Positions 18,100 to 26,995 of a stretch of DNA of 64,000 bases are shown here, piece after piece. How positions within the stretch are numbered: position 1 is the first letter of the stretch; each line of letters opens with the position of its first letter. The DNA comes from JARRKC01 sp037388505 (GTDB lineage: Bacteria; Acidobacteriota; UBA6911; RPQK01; JAPXNP01). Location of the stretch: assembly GCA_037388505.1 (NCBI GenBank), contig JARRKC010000004.1, forward strand, positions 372,001-436,000, read 5' to 3'. The notes below the pieces were generated by a model. It was not told the origin of the DNA and ran no database searches. It saw nothing but the letters and a program-made list of their open reading frames with translations. The position numbers and the translations under genes are program-made.

Positions 18100-19989
18100 A
18101 TGTTTCGACGGTGCATCACATTCCTGTGCCTGTTCCTGATCGTGCCGGCTCCCGTCCTGGCCCAGCAGCAGCCGCGCTTCACTGCCTTCTCGAATCTCGT
18201 CCTCGTGGACGTTCGCGTGGTCGATTCGGGCGGCAGGCCGATTCGCGGCCTTACGGCGGACGACTTTTCGATATCTGAGGAGGGTGTCCCTCAGACCATC
18301 ACCTACTTCCAGGAGGTGTCTATTCCGCTGCCCGCCTCCCTGGCGAGCAAATCGGAGGGGAGTCCGACATCCGCTCAGGCCGTCGCCTCGTCCCACGAGG
18401 CTCTAAAGAAGACGGCACAGGAAACGACGCGACAAACGGAGGTACCTGCGACCCCGGACAAGCGCGTCTTCATCCTCTTCTTCAACCTGGGCGGCATGGA
18501 CCTGCAGGACGCGCGCTTCGTCAAGGAAGCGGCCAGGCATTTCCTGGAGACAAGCTTCACGGCCAACGACGCGGCGGCGATCGCCGTCTTCGATCAGAGT
18601 CTGTATCTGTTGAGCGACATGACCTCGGATCGCGACGCCCTGCTGGCCGCCGTCAACAAACTCGGCCAGGTCAACCCCGAACTCGACACCGACGACAGCA
18701 GCTCTTCCGATACCAGCGGCGAGTTCGTCGCCGATCAGACCGAGCTTTCGCTGTTCGATACGAACCAGCAGCTCTTTTCGCTCCAGTCGCTGGCCGAAGC
18801 CTTCGGGGACATCCCCGGCCGGAAATCGATTCTCTACTTCACTCCCGGTCTGACCGCCGACGCCATCGAGAACACGGAGCAGATGCGTGTGACCACCGAT
18901 TTTGCGAACCGCCACAATACCAGTTTCTACACGATCGACAGTCGCGGCCTGGTTGCGTTGTCGCCGGGCGGCGGGGCCCACCGCGCAGGGGGCGGGGGAA
19001 CATCGATCTTCAACGGACGGGCGGCGCTCGGCCAGGTCAGTTCGCTGTTCGCTTCACAGGAAGGTCTAACCACGCTGGCCGCCGATACGGGAGGCTACGC
19101 ACTGATCGACGACAACGATCTCCAGAAGATCTTCGGAATCGCTCAGGAAGATGCAAGTCACTACTATCTCCTGGGCTACCGAATCGCCGAACTCCCTCGC
19201 GACGGCCGTTTCCACAGGATCGAGGTGAAGACTCGGCGGCAAGACGTCAAGCTCACCTACCGGCGGGGGTACTACGCCGACAAGCCATACACTGCGCTGA
19301 CTTCGGCCGAGCGCGAGCAGCGCTTCCAAAGGGAGATCGTCGACGAGACGCCCAGCGCCGATTTTCAGCTGACACTCTCTTCGGAATACTTTCCGCGCGA
19401 GGAGAACAGCTACCAGGTCTCCGCGATCCTCTCCTTCGATTTCTCGGAACTCGCACAGCTCTCCGAGTCGGACAACCTGAACCTCGAGATCGTCATTCTG
19501 GCCCGCAGGCCGGACGGAGCCGTTCAGACGGGGATTCGCGATCAGGTCGAGATCAAGCCCGACAAGGCTTCCCACGAACCGCGCTTTCTCTATCAGAATG
19601 TGCTCTCCGTTCCGCCGGGCAACTACGAACTGGTCGCCTACGTAAGAGACAACCGGAGGGGACACGTCAGCAGCGCCCGGTCATCGCTCTCGATACCCGT
19701 CGGCCCCAAGGATCTGCTGCTGGGCTCCCTCGTTTTGGCCGAGGGGACTCAGCCGGTCGGTGCGGCTACGGGTTTCAGCATCAAGACAGGCAAGATCACC
19801 ACGGTGCTCGCGAACCCTCTCGAGATCGCAGGCCGGCTTCTGATTCCGCGCATTCCGGCAGTCTTCCGTCCGCGGGAAGACCTCTACTTTCACAGCAAAG
19901 TCCTGGCCTTGGGACAGCAGCACCCCTCGCAGTTTCGCGGTGGAGATCGAGACCGAAAGCGGGACGAGGTCGGTACAGAGAGTCTTTGA
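18100..19989 (+). CDS. VWFA-related acidobacterial protein, 3' end probably frameshifted
   Basis: The protein is exported (signal peptide about 1-21, ending VLAQ). It starts with the family's N-terminal module (LVDVRVVDSGGRPIRGL, then DDFSISEEGVPQTI), followed by a VWA fold (KRVFILFFNLGGMD, SILYFTPGL) and the YYLLGYR and YRRGYYAD motifs. The MIDAS DxSxS is replaced by FNLGGMD, so metal binding is doubtful. A C-terminal ~230 residues of beta domain follow. The last ~22 residues are basic and unlike the family, while the +1 frame from 19937 reads AVEIETESGTRS and further plausible sequence to a TAA at 20039-20041, so one extra base near 19905-19937 is likely. It begins 6 nt after the barrel gene and is probably co-transcribed with it. 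Confidence 0.85.
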   Translation: MFRRCITFLCLFLIVPAPVLAQQQPRFTAFSNLVLVDVRVVDSGGRPIRGLTADDFSISEEGVPQTITYFQEVSIPLPASLASKSEGSPTSAQAVASSHEALKKTAQETTRQTEVPATPDKRVFILFFNLGGMDLQDARFVKEAARHFLETSFTANDAAAIAVFDQSLYLLSDMTSDRDALLAAVNKLGQVNPELDTDDSSSSDTSGEFVADQTELSLFDTNQQLFSLQSLAEAFGDIPGRKSILYFTPGLTADAIENTEQMRVTTDFANRHNTSFYTIDSRGLVALSPGGGAHRAGGGGTSIFNGRAALGQVSSLFASQEGLTTLAADTGGYALIDDNDLQKIFGIAQEDASHYYLLGYRIAELPRDGRFHRIEVKTRRQDVKLTYRRGYYADKPYTALTSAEREQRFQREIVDETPSADFQLTLSSEYFPREENSYQVSAILSFDFSELAQLSESDNLNLEIVILARRPDGAVQTGIRDQVEIKPDKASHEPRFLYQNVLSVPPGNYELVAYVRDNRRGHVSSARSSLSIPVGPKDLLLGSLVLAEGTQPVGAATGFSIKTGKITTVLANPLEIAGRLLIPRIPAVFRPREDLYFHSKVLALGQQHPSQFRGGDRDRKRDEVGTESL

Positions 19990-20046
19990 GATCGCTGCCC
20001 CTCCGGGGCTGTCGGGGAAGCAGGCTTCGACGGGAAGGTAAATCAA

Positions 20047-20160
20047 TGGGACGGCCTGGGACATAGGAGACCTATAGGACATATGCGACCCGGGTTTTCA
20101 GGATCCAGGGTTGGATTTTCCCATAGGCCTCATGGGTCTCATGGGTCCCAGGCTGTCCCA
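20047..20160. repeat. Inverted pair of nonamer arrays between convergent genes
   Basis: The left arm, 20047-20087, reads as nonamers of the GGGACATAG type. The right arm, 20120-20160, is its imperfect inverted copy: 31 of 41 positions pair. Each arm is itself tandem (for example CATGGGTCT, CATGGGTCC at 20131-20148). The element lies between the 3' ends of the VWA gene (plus) and purA (minus), and each transcript reads the GGGAC-rich strand first after its stop. Together the arms could form a stem of about 40 bp with a ~32-nt loop. Confidence 0.85.
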
Positions 20161-20164
20161 TCAC

Positions 20165-21466
20165 CTAGCCGAAGAAAAGAGCGGTCTTGGGACTCTCCGG
20201 CACCGGGATGGTTTCGCTGCGGTCGGGACCCGTAGATACCACGCAGATGTCGGTTTCGACGAGTTCCGAGAGGCGACGGAGATAGGATTTCGCCTGATCG
20301 GGAAGGTCCCGATAGCGGGTAATGCCGGAGGTGGGTGTCCGCCAGCCGGGGTGGGTCTCATAGACAGGTTCCACCTCTTCTAGGGTCTCGATACTGGAGG
20401 GAAACCCTTCGAAACGCCTTCCCTGATGGCGATAGCCGACGCAGATGCTGATCTCTTCCAGATCGTCCAACACATCAAGCTTGGTGATGACCAGCGCGTC
20501 GACGTTGTTCACCAGACACGAATAGCGCACCACGGCGGCGTCAAACCACCCGCATCGACGGGGCCGTCCGGTGGAAGCTCCGAATTCGGAGCCCTTTTCC
20601 CTGACGGCCTCTCCGAGTTCGTCTGTGAACTCCGTCGGAAAGGGCCCGCCTCCGACCCGGGTCGTATAGGCCTTGCTGATCCCGATCACACCGTCGATGG
20701 CGGTCGGTCCGACCCCTGTTCCCGTACAGGCACCGCCGGCGGTCGCATTCGACGATGTCACGAAAGGATAGGTTCCGTGATCGATATCCAGCAAAGCTCC
20801 CTGGGCACCTTCGAACAGGACGCTCTTTCCTTCCCGGATGGACCGGTTGAGGAGCTCCGCCGTGTCCGTGACGAAAGGCAGCACGACCTTGGCCGCCTCC
20901 AGATATGAGTCCACGATTGCCTCGCCGTCCAGAGGCTTCTCGCCGTAGACGTTCGTCAGTATTCTGTTCTTTACTTCGAGATTGCTGAGAACGCGATTCC
21001 TGAAGTGGTCCGGAGAGGCCAATTCTCCGATTCGAATGCCCCGCCTTGCGATCTTGTCTTCGTAGCAGGGGCCGATGCCGCGACTCGTCGTCCCGATCTT
21101 GCGATCTCCCAGGCGACTCTCCTCGGCGGCTTCGATCGCGCCGTGATAGGGCATGATCAGATGACAGCGATTGCTGACCGCCAGCCGACCATCCACCTCG
21201 AAACCCTCGAGTCCCTTCAACTCTTCGATCAAGGCGAAAGGGTTGACGACGACGCCGTTGCCGATGACACAAAGCTTACCCTGATGCAGAATCCCAGACG
21301 GGATCAGGTGCAGAATGTACTTTCGCCCATCGACGATCACCGTGTGACCGGCGTTATGTCCCCCCTGACAGCGTGCAACGATGTCGAACCTCTCAGCGAG
21401 CAAGTCGACGATCTTGCCCTTACCCTCGTCTCCCCATTGTGTTCCGACCACGACTGCATTGGACAT
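20165..21466 (-). CDS. purA: Adenylosuccinate synthetase
   Basis: PurA condenses IMP and aspartate using GTP, the first committed step to AMP. The 433 residues match the E. coli enzyme's length. The N-terminal GTQWGDEGKGK P-loop with catalytic Asp, and the HNAGHT motif with the catalytic His, are intact, as is the GTT/SRGIGPCYEDK region. The start is ATG 21466 (MSNAVVVG), with GGAAG about 7 nt upstream; a TTG five codons earlier is less likely. It lies 100 nt downstream of trxA on the same strand. A perfect 12-nt palindrome, CCGGAATTCCGG, lies at 21499-21510 just upstream of a possible -10 box (TAAACT, 21497-21492), a candidate operator. Confidence 0.98.
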   Translation of the reverse strand: MSNAVVVGTQWGDEGKGKIVDLLAERFDIVARCQGGHNAGHTVIVDGRKYILHLIPSGILHQGKLCVIGNGVVVNPFALIEELKGLEGFEVDGRLAVSNRCHLIMPYHGAIEAAEESRLGDRKIGTTSRGIGPCYEDKIARRGIRIGELASPDHFRNRVLSNLEVKNRILTNVYGEKPLDGEAIVDSYLEAAKVVLPFVTDTAELLNRSIREGKSVLFEGAQGALLDIDHGTYPFVTSSNATAGGACTGTGVGPTAIDGVIGISKAYTTRVGGGPFPTEFTDELGEAVREKGSEFGASTGRPRRCGWFDAAVVRYSCLVNNVDALVITKLDVLDDLEEISICVGYRHQGRRFEGFPSSIETLEEVEPVYETHPGWRTPTSGITRYRDLPDQAKSYLRRLSELVETDICVVSTGPDRSETIPVPESPKTALFFG

Positions 21467-21566
21467 TTTGGCTTCCGTCAAACGGGGAAGGAGTTTAGCC
21501 GGAATTCCGGGGAAATGAAAGCGGGAAAGAGCATTCGTCCCGCATTTCTACCACGAGAAAGACGGT

Positions 21567-21893
21567 CTACAGTTGGGCGTCGATGACCCGCTGGATATGA
21601 TCCTTCGAGGTCGCACCGACAATCTGGTCCCTGATTTCGCCCTCCTTGAAGAGAAGCAGCGTGGGGATCCCCCGAATGTTGTATCGCGCCGCGGTCTGGG
21701 CGTTGTCATCGACATCCAGCTTAACGACTTTGGCCCGGCCCTGATACTCCTTCGCCACCTGATCCACCGTCGGTGACAACATTCTGCACGGAGCACACCA
21801 CGCCGCCCAGAAATCCACCAGCACCGGGAGTTGCGCTTTCAGTACTTCCTGATCGAAATTCTGATCCGTCACTTCTGAAACGTATTCACTCAT
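21567..21893 (-). CDS. trxA: Thioredoxin
   Basis: This 108-residue cytoplasmic thioredoxin carries the redox motif WCAPC rather than the usual WCGPC, and the cis-proline segment GIPTLLLF with the phenylalanine-lysine FKEGE after it. The Gly-to-Ala change between the cysteines is seen in other thioredoxins and should not abolish activity. The start is ATG 21893, because GGAGGAAAAG lies immediately upstream; the longer reading (MRKWAGT...) runs through that ribosome site. It diverges from rsmA, sharing an AT-rich intergenic stretch, and precedes purA. Confidence 0.97.
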   Translation of the reverse strand: MSEYVSEVTDQNFDQEVLKAQLPVLVDFWAAWCAPCRMLSPTVDQVAKEYQGRAKVVKLDVDDNAQTAARYNIRGIPTLLLFKEGEIRDQIVGATSKDHIQRVIDAQL

Positions 21894-21986
21894 CTTTTCC
21901 TCCGTGAACGTCCCTGCCCACTTCCGCACCGATGTCCAAGGGTGGCGGAGGGCTAAGCCTCATAAAATCAAAACTTATGGTAACCT

Positions 21987-22844
21987 TTGCCTATCTTGGA
22001 CAAGACCATCCGAGCCAAGAAGGCGCTTGGTCAGCACTTTCTCGTCGACCCCGGCTACTGTCGACGCATCGTTGACTTCGCCGCGCTTCAACCCGCCGAT
22101 TTCGTCATCGAGATCGGTCCCGGCACAGGCCGGCTGACTCGATTCTTGCTCGATCGAGTCGCGCACGTGATCGGAATCGAGCTCGATTCCGAACTTGTCG
22201 AGCATTTGAAGCACGCTCTGTCCCAGTATTTTCAGACCGGACAATTCCAGCTGCTGGAGCAAGATGTACTGGAGGTGGACTGGACGCGACCCGTTCCAGC
22301 GTCTTCCAGTCTGTCCAGTCAACTATTGTCGCGGACGGGTCCGACAGTCAAAGTGGTCGGCAACCTTCCCTACAATATCGCGACCCGCATTATCAGAATG
22401 ACGTGCGAATCGACGGCCGGGTTTCAGACGGCGACCTTCATGACACAAAAGGAGGTCGCGGAACGGATTCTTGCCGGACCCGGAAATCGCGACTACGGCT
22501 ACCTGACCCTTCTCGTTGAATACCGCTACAGCCGCAGGCGCGGCTTCGACGTTCCCCCCGGTGCCTTCCGCCCCAGGCCGAAGGTCGTCTCCCACGTCTT
22601 CCAACTCGAGCCCCGACCCTCACCTGGCGACTCCTCCGAATTCGGGCACTTCGACAGAATCGTCCAGTGGGCCTTCGGACAACGGAGAAAGACACTGTGG
22701 AACAACCTTCTACCCCGAGTCCACGAGGCTGAACGTCTCGATGAGGCTCTGCGACAGGCCGGAATCGACCACAAGGCTCGGCCGGAAACCGTTACGCTGG
22801 ACCAGTTCCTCCAACTGAGCCGCATGCTATCCTTAGCGCAATGA
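21987..22844 (+). CDS. rsmA: 16S rRNA dimethyladenosine transferase
   Basis: RsmA/KsgA dimethylates the two adjacent adenines in helix 45 of 16S rRNA during 30S maturation. The S-adenosylmethionine loop is EIGPGTG (42-48) and the catalytic motif NLPYN is at 126-130. Length 285 is normal, with the C-terminal helical domain present. No ATG is available: an in-frame stop at 21981 leaves TTG 21987 or TTG 21996, the latter giving MDKTIRAKKALGQHF. Neither has a ribosome site. A -10-like TAAAAT lies at 21963-21968. The stop overlaps the RNase J start by 4 nt (ATGA), so the two are coupled. Confidence 0.96.
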   Translation: MPILDKTIRAKKALGQHFLVDPGYCRRIVDFAALQPADFVIEIGPGTGRLTRFLLDRVAHVIGIELDSELVEHLKHALSQYFQTGQFQLLEQDVLEVDWTRPVPASSSLSSQLLSRTGPTVKVVGNLPYNIATRIIRMTCESTAGFQTATFMTQKEVAERILAGPGNRDYGYLTLLVEYRYSRRRGFDVPPGAFRPRPKVVSHVFQLEPRPSPGDSSEFGHFDRIVQWAFGQRRKTLWNNLLPRVHEAERLDEALRQAGIDHKARPETVTLDQFLQLSRMLSLAQ

Positions 22845-24508
22845 ATGATTTCGTGGATGTAATCCCGCTCGGTGGGTTTGGAGAGTTCGGGATGAACTGC
22901 GCCGCTGTCCGCTATGGCTCGGACATCGTTCTCATCGATGCCGGGATGGCTTTCCCTCGCGGAGAGAGAGGACTGGACCTGGGTGTTGAGGTCATCGTCC
23001 CCGATCTCTCGTTCATCCAGGAACACCACGATCAGATCCGGGCTCTGATTCTGACCCATGGACACGAGGACCACGTTGGAGCGGTGTCGTTCCTGCTCGA
23101 GGCGCTGGACGTCCCGATCTACGGAAGTGCGCTCACGCTGGGACTGGTCGAGGCTCGCCTCAGAGAGAGGAAGCTGGCCCACCTGGCACAGCTGCATACG
23201 ATCCGCAGCAGAGAAATCCTCGAGTTTGGACCGCTGAGGATCGAGCCTCTGCATGTGACCCACTCGTTCCCGGACAGCTTCTGCCTGGCCATCAACACAC
23301 CCATCGGCAGCCTGATCTGGAGTGGGGACTTCAAGTTCGATCCGACCCCGATCGACGGCCGGATCACGGATCTCCATCGCCTCGCGGCATACGGTGAAAA
23401 GGGAGTGCTGGTGCTGTTTGCCGACAGCACCAACAGCTTGAGGAGCGGCCTGGCCCCTTCCGAATTCTCCGTCTGCGAACCCTTGCGGGACCTCTTTCGG
23501 CGCTCGAGCCGGAGGATCATCGCCTCGACGTTCTCCTCGGGAATCCATCGGATTCAGATCCTCCTCGACCTGGCTCGCGAATTCGACCGGCAGGTTGTCC
23601 CGGTGGGCCGCAGCATGGTCAACAATATCCGCACAGCGCGGGAACTGGGTTATCTCTCCGCTCCGCCGGACCTGCTGATCACACCGGGAGAGGCTGGGGG
23701 CATACCTGCCGAGAAGCTGCTGGTGCTCGCTTCCGGAAGCCAGGGAGAACCGATGTCGGCACTCAGCCGCCTCGCGGTAGACCAGATCAAGGGGCTCCAG
23801 GTCGAGGAGGAGGACACGGTCATCCTCTCCACCCGGATCATCCCCGGCAACGAGATGCCGATCGCCCGCCTGATCAACCATTTTTTCAGAAGGGGCGCCC
23901 GGGTCTACGATTCCGGCCATTCTCTCGTCCACGTCTCGGGTCACGGGTACCGCGACGACGTCAAGCTCCTCATCAATCTGGTGCGACCGCAGTTCTTCGT
24001 CCCGATCCATGGCGAGTACCGCCAACTCAAGAGCAATTTCTGGATCGCCCAGGACCAGGGACTGTCGGCGGACTCGTGCGCCATCATCGAGAACGGAGAT
24101 GTTCTGCGGATTACCCCGCTGTCCATGGAGGTAGCCGACAAGGTTCCGGTGGGGCGGAGGTTCATTGATGAAGGCGCGCTGGAGGAGGTCCACGAGAACG
24201 TGCTGCGGGAACGCCGCTACCTCTCGGAGGACGGATTCGTCATGGTCATCCTTCAGTTGGACCGTTCGACCGGTGAACTGATGGAGGAACCTGAAATCGT
24301 TTCGCGCGGATTCGTTCTGATGGAAGAATCCGAGGAGCTTCTGAAGGAGACCCGTCGTCACGTGTCCGCTGTCGTCGCCGAGACTCCCCTCGAACAAAAG
24401 CAGGACGAAGACATCTTCAACGAGATCCTGCGGAAGGAACTACGCCGGCTCCTCCGCAAGAGGACGGGTAAGCGGCCGGTGATTCTATCGCTCACATTCG
24501 AAATCTGA
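22841..24508 (+). CDS. rnj: Ribonuclease J
   Basis: RNase J is a metallo-beta-lactamase/beta-CASP nuclease with endonuclease and 5'-3' exonuclease activity in RNA maturation and decay. The zinc motif HGHEDH is at 73-78; the beta-CASP segment includes ADSTNS and FSSGIHR; the later ligand region SGHGYRDD and the VPIHGEYR motif are present, followed by a short C-terminal domain. The 555 residues equal the standard length. The start ATG overlaps the rsmA stop (ATGA), so expression is coupled to ribosome maturation. A GCTCA/TGAGC hairpin spans the stop codon but lacks a T-tract. Confidence 0.97.
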   Translation: MNDFVDVIPLGGFGEFGMNCAAVRYGSDIVLIDAGMAFPRGERGLDLGVEVIVPDLSFIQEHHDQIRALILTHGHEDHVGAVSFLLEALDVPIYGSALTLGLVEARLRERKLAHLAQLHTIRSREILEFGPLRIEPLHVTHSFPDSFCLAINTPIGSLIWSGDFKFDPTPIDGRITDLHRLAAYGEKGVLVLFADSTNSLRSGLAPSEFSVCEPLRDLFRRSSRRIIASTFSSGIHRIQILLDLAREFDRQVVPVGRSMVNNIRTARELGYLSAPPDLLITPGEAGGIPAEKLLVLASGSQGEPMSALSRLAVDQIKGLQVEEEDTVILSTRIIPGNEMPIARLINHFFRRGARVYDSGHSLVHVSGHGYRDDVKLLINLVRPQFFVPIHGEYRQLKSNFWIAQDQGLSADSCAIIENGDVLRITPLSMEVADKVPVGRRFIDEGALEEVHENVLRERRYLSEDGFVMVILQLDRSTGELMEEPEIVSRGFVLMEESEELLKETRRHVSAVVAETPLEQKQDEDIFNEILRKELRRLLRKRTGKRPVILSLTFEI

Positions 24509-24586
24509 GCCTCAATCTTCGTCTTGCCTTTCTGGTATTCTGGGTCGGCGGTCAACCCGCGAGCACAGAGGCGTTAGGGAACGAGC

Positions 24587-26896
24587 ATGTCGGTCCATCC
24601 CAAGAAGAAGGCGCGCGAGATGGGAGGACTGGTGTACCTGGTGACCTCCTTCCTGCTCTACCTTGCACTGTTCAGTTATCGCAGCCTGGACCCGTCCCTG
24701 AACGTCTCCACGCCTTGGCAGAAGGTCCAGAATCTCGCAGGACCCGCGGGTGCCTGGATCTCCGATCTCCTTTTTCAGACCCTGGGTCTCAGCGCCATCA
24801 TCCTGCCTCTGCCGCTTCTGATCGTCGGATCCAAGAAGCTCCTCGGGCGCAGGATCGAATATCCATGGCTGAAGACCCTCGGATTCGTCGGAGTGATCCT
24901 GAGTCTGTCCTGCGGCCTGACCCTGCTCGAACCCAGCCTTCCGGAATGGCTCGAATTCCGCGCCGGAGGGGTTCTGGGGATCCTCGGCTCGGGAATCGTC
25001 GTCAGCTGGTTCAACCGCTCCGGTGGGATCGTCGTCATCCTGGCGATCCTTCTGCTCTCACTGATGCTGACTACCCGTTTTTCGATCGAGGGACTCCTCA
25101 ACTGGCTGGGTGCGCGCCGCCCGCTGGTCCGTTTAAGTGTCAGAGATCGCTGGCGGCGATGGCGGAAACGACGCAGCGATCGCCGCGCTCTGAAGAAGAT
25201 CAAGCAGGACGATCAGCAGCTTGTCGCTCGATCGATGCCCCGCGATGTGGCTTTCGGTGACTCATCCCAACCGCGTAGCGCGCAAAGCGGTCGCCCCCGC
25301 AGCCCGCTGGCGCAGGATTCCGCCGAGGCCGGGCGAAACGACGCTTTTCCAACGCCCGTTCTGCGGACACCGCCGCCGACCCAGGGAACTCCCGCGGCAG
25401 CGGACGATCGGGGCTCCCGCGTCCTCACGGAGAAGAGCTATCAGTTCCCTGCTCTCGACTTTCTTCAAGATCCTCCCGACAGCCTCGAGTACGATGAGAA
25501 GGAACTGGTCGAACGCGCCCACAAACTGACCACAAAATGTGCAGAATTCGGCGTGCTGGGCCAGGTTCATCAGATCCAACCGGGCCCCGTCGTGACCACT
25601 TTCGAGTTCAAGCCCGATCCGGGTGTCAAGTACAGTAGGATCACCAACCTCTCGGATGACCTTTGCCTCGCCCTCCGCGCCGCATCCATACGCATCGATC
25701 GAATCCCGGGAAAGAACACCGTAGGAATCGAGGTTCCCAACACCAAACGACGCATCATTTACCTCAAGGAAATCCTGGCCTCGGGAGAATTCCAGCGGGC
25801 GCAGTCCCCCTTAACCCTGGCTCTGGGTCAACTCATCAACGGAGCGACGACTGTCGTCGACCTGGATCGGATGCCTCATCTTCTGATCGCAGGCTCGACC
25901 GGATCAGGAAAGAGCGTGGGGCTGAACTGTATGGTCTGTTCCATCCTCTTCAAGGCGGGACCCAACGAAGTTCGCTTCATCCTGGTCGATCCGAAGCGGC
26001 TCGAACTGGGACTGTACGAGGATATCCCGCACTTGCTGACCCCCATCGTCACCGATCCCAAGCAGGCGGCGAACGCACTGAACTGGGCGGTGCGGGAAAT
26101 GGAGGATCGCTACAAGGTCCTGGCTCAACAGGGCGTTCGCAACATTGCGCAATACAACGCCCTGGTGCGTCAAACCGCTGCCGAACGGGGTGGAGAGCAG
26201 GATGAAGAAGAACTGAACCCCCTTCCCAACATCGTCATCATCGTCGATGAGTTGGCAGACCTCATGATGACCGCAGGGAAAGACGTGGAAACGGCAGTGA
26301 CCCGCCTGGCACAGATGGCTCGTGCCGTCGGGATCCATCTCATTCTGGCCACTCAGCGTCCTTCAGTGGATGTCATTACAGGTCTTATCAAGGCGAATTT
26401 TCCTTCCCGCCTTTCGTTCCGCGTCACCTCCAGGATCGACAGCCGCACGATTCTCGATTCGAACGGAGCCGAGCAACTCCTCGGCATGGGCGACATGCTG
26501 TTCCTGTCTCCCGAGACCTCTCGACTGGTCCGGATTCACGGCGCCTACATCAGCGAGAAAGAGATCGGCCGCGTCGTCAAGTTTCTGCGGGAGCAGGGGG
26601 AACCCGACTACCAGGAGGAGATCCTCATCGGTGAAGAGGACGACTCGGACAGCGCGCTGGTCGACATCGGCGACCTCGAGGATGCTCTCTACCAGGAGGC
26701 GGCGAGTTTCGTGGTCGACACCCGCAAGGCTTCCACATCCCTTCTCCAGCGCCGCTTTCGGATCGGCTACGGCCGCGCTGCGCGCCTCCTCGATATGATG
26801 GAACACGAAGGCCTGGTGGGTCCTTCTGAAGGCAGCAAGGCACGTGAAGTCCTGGTCCCGCCTGGGTATTTCCACGAACTGGACGACCGAAACTGA
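24587..26896 (+). CDS. ftsK: DNA translocase FtsK/SpoIIIE
   Basis: FtsK anchors at the division septum and pumps DNA so that sister chromosomes clear the site. The N-terminus has four to five membrane segments (about residues 10-170), followed by a charged, proline-containing linker (about 190-290). The motor carries Walker A AGSTGSGKS (about 434-442) and Walker B IVIIVDELADL. The C-terminal gamma domain, which reads KOPS DNA sites, is recognisable (QRRFRIGYGRAARLLD). Length 769 is near the usual SpoIIIE length, with a short linker. The ATG at 24587 follows a TGG-TATTCT extended -10 element at 24533-24541. Confidence 0.97.
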   Translation: MSVHPKKKAREMGGLVYLVTSFLLYLALFSYRSLDPSLNVSTPWQKVQNLAGPAGAWISDLLFQTLGLSAIILPLPLLIVGSKKLLGRRIEYPWLKTLGFVGVILSLSCGLTLLEPSLPEWLEFRAGGVLGILGSGIVVSWFNRSGGIVVILAILLLSLMLTTRFSIEGLLNWLGARRPLVRLSVRDRWRRWRKRRSDRRALKKIKQDDQQLVARSMPRDVAFGDSSQPRSAQSGRPRSPLAQDSAEAGRNDAFPTPVLRTPPPTQGTPAAADDRGSRVLTEKSYQFPALDFLQDPPDSLEYDEKELVERAHKLTTKCAEFGVLGQVHQIQPGPVVTTFEFKPDPGVKYSRITNLSDDLCLALRAASIRIDRIPGKNTVGIEVPNTKRRIIYLKEILASGEFQRAQSPLTLALGQLINGATTVVDLDRMPHLLIAGSTGSGKSVGLNCMVCSILFKAGPNEVRFILVDPKRLELGLYEDIPHLLTPIVTDPKQAANALNWAVREMEDRYKVLAQQGVRNIAQYNALVRQTAAERGGEQDEEELNPLPNIVIIVDELADLMMTAGKDVETAVTRLAQMARAVGIHLILATQRPSVDVITGLIKANFPSRLSFRVTSRIDSRTILDSNGAEQLLGMGDMLFLSPETSRLVRIHGAYISEKEIGRVVKFLREQGEPDYQEEILIGEEDDSDSALVDIGDLEDALYQEAASFVVDTRKASTSLLQRRFRIGYGRAARLLDMMEHEGLVGPSEGSKAREVLVPPGYFHELDDRN

Positions 26897-26956
26897 GTCG
26901 AACTCCCGCCTGACTCCGGCCTTTCGTTGGGTGCTGGACCGAACTCGAGCAGGGCA

Positions 26957-26984
26957 TTGAACGCTCTATACACTGCGGTACAAT
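26957..26984 (+). promoter_or_regulatory. Sigma70-type promoter, very short leader
   Basis: TTGAAC (26957-26962) and TACAAT (26979-26984) lie 16 nt apart, a close consensus match in an otherwise GC-rich sequence. The predicted transcription start is near 26991, only about 5 nt before the ATG at 26996. No Shine-Dalgarno is present. It would drive the two tandem VWA genes. Confidence 0.72.
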
Positions 26985-26995
26985 GTAGATTACAG

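Noticed and set aside
22526..24397. Long minus-strand open frame opposite rnj
   Set aside because: Antisense shadow; the RNase J frame has full motifs and normal length.
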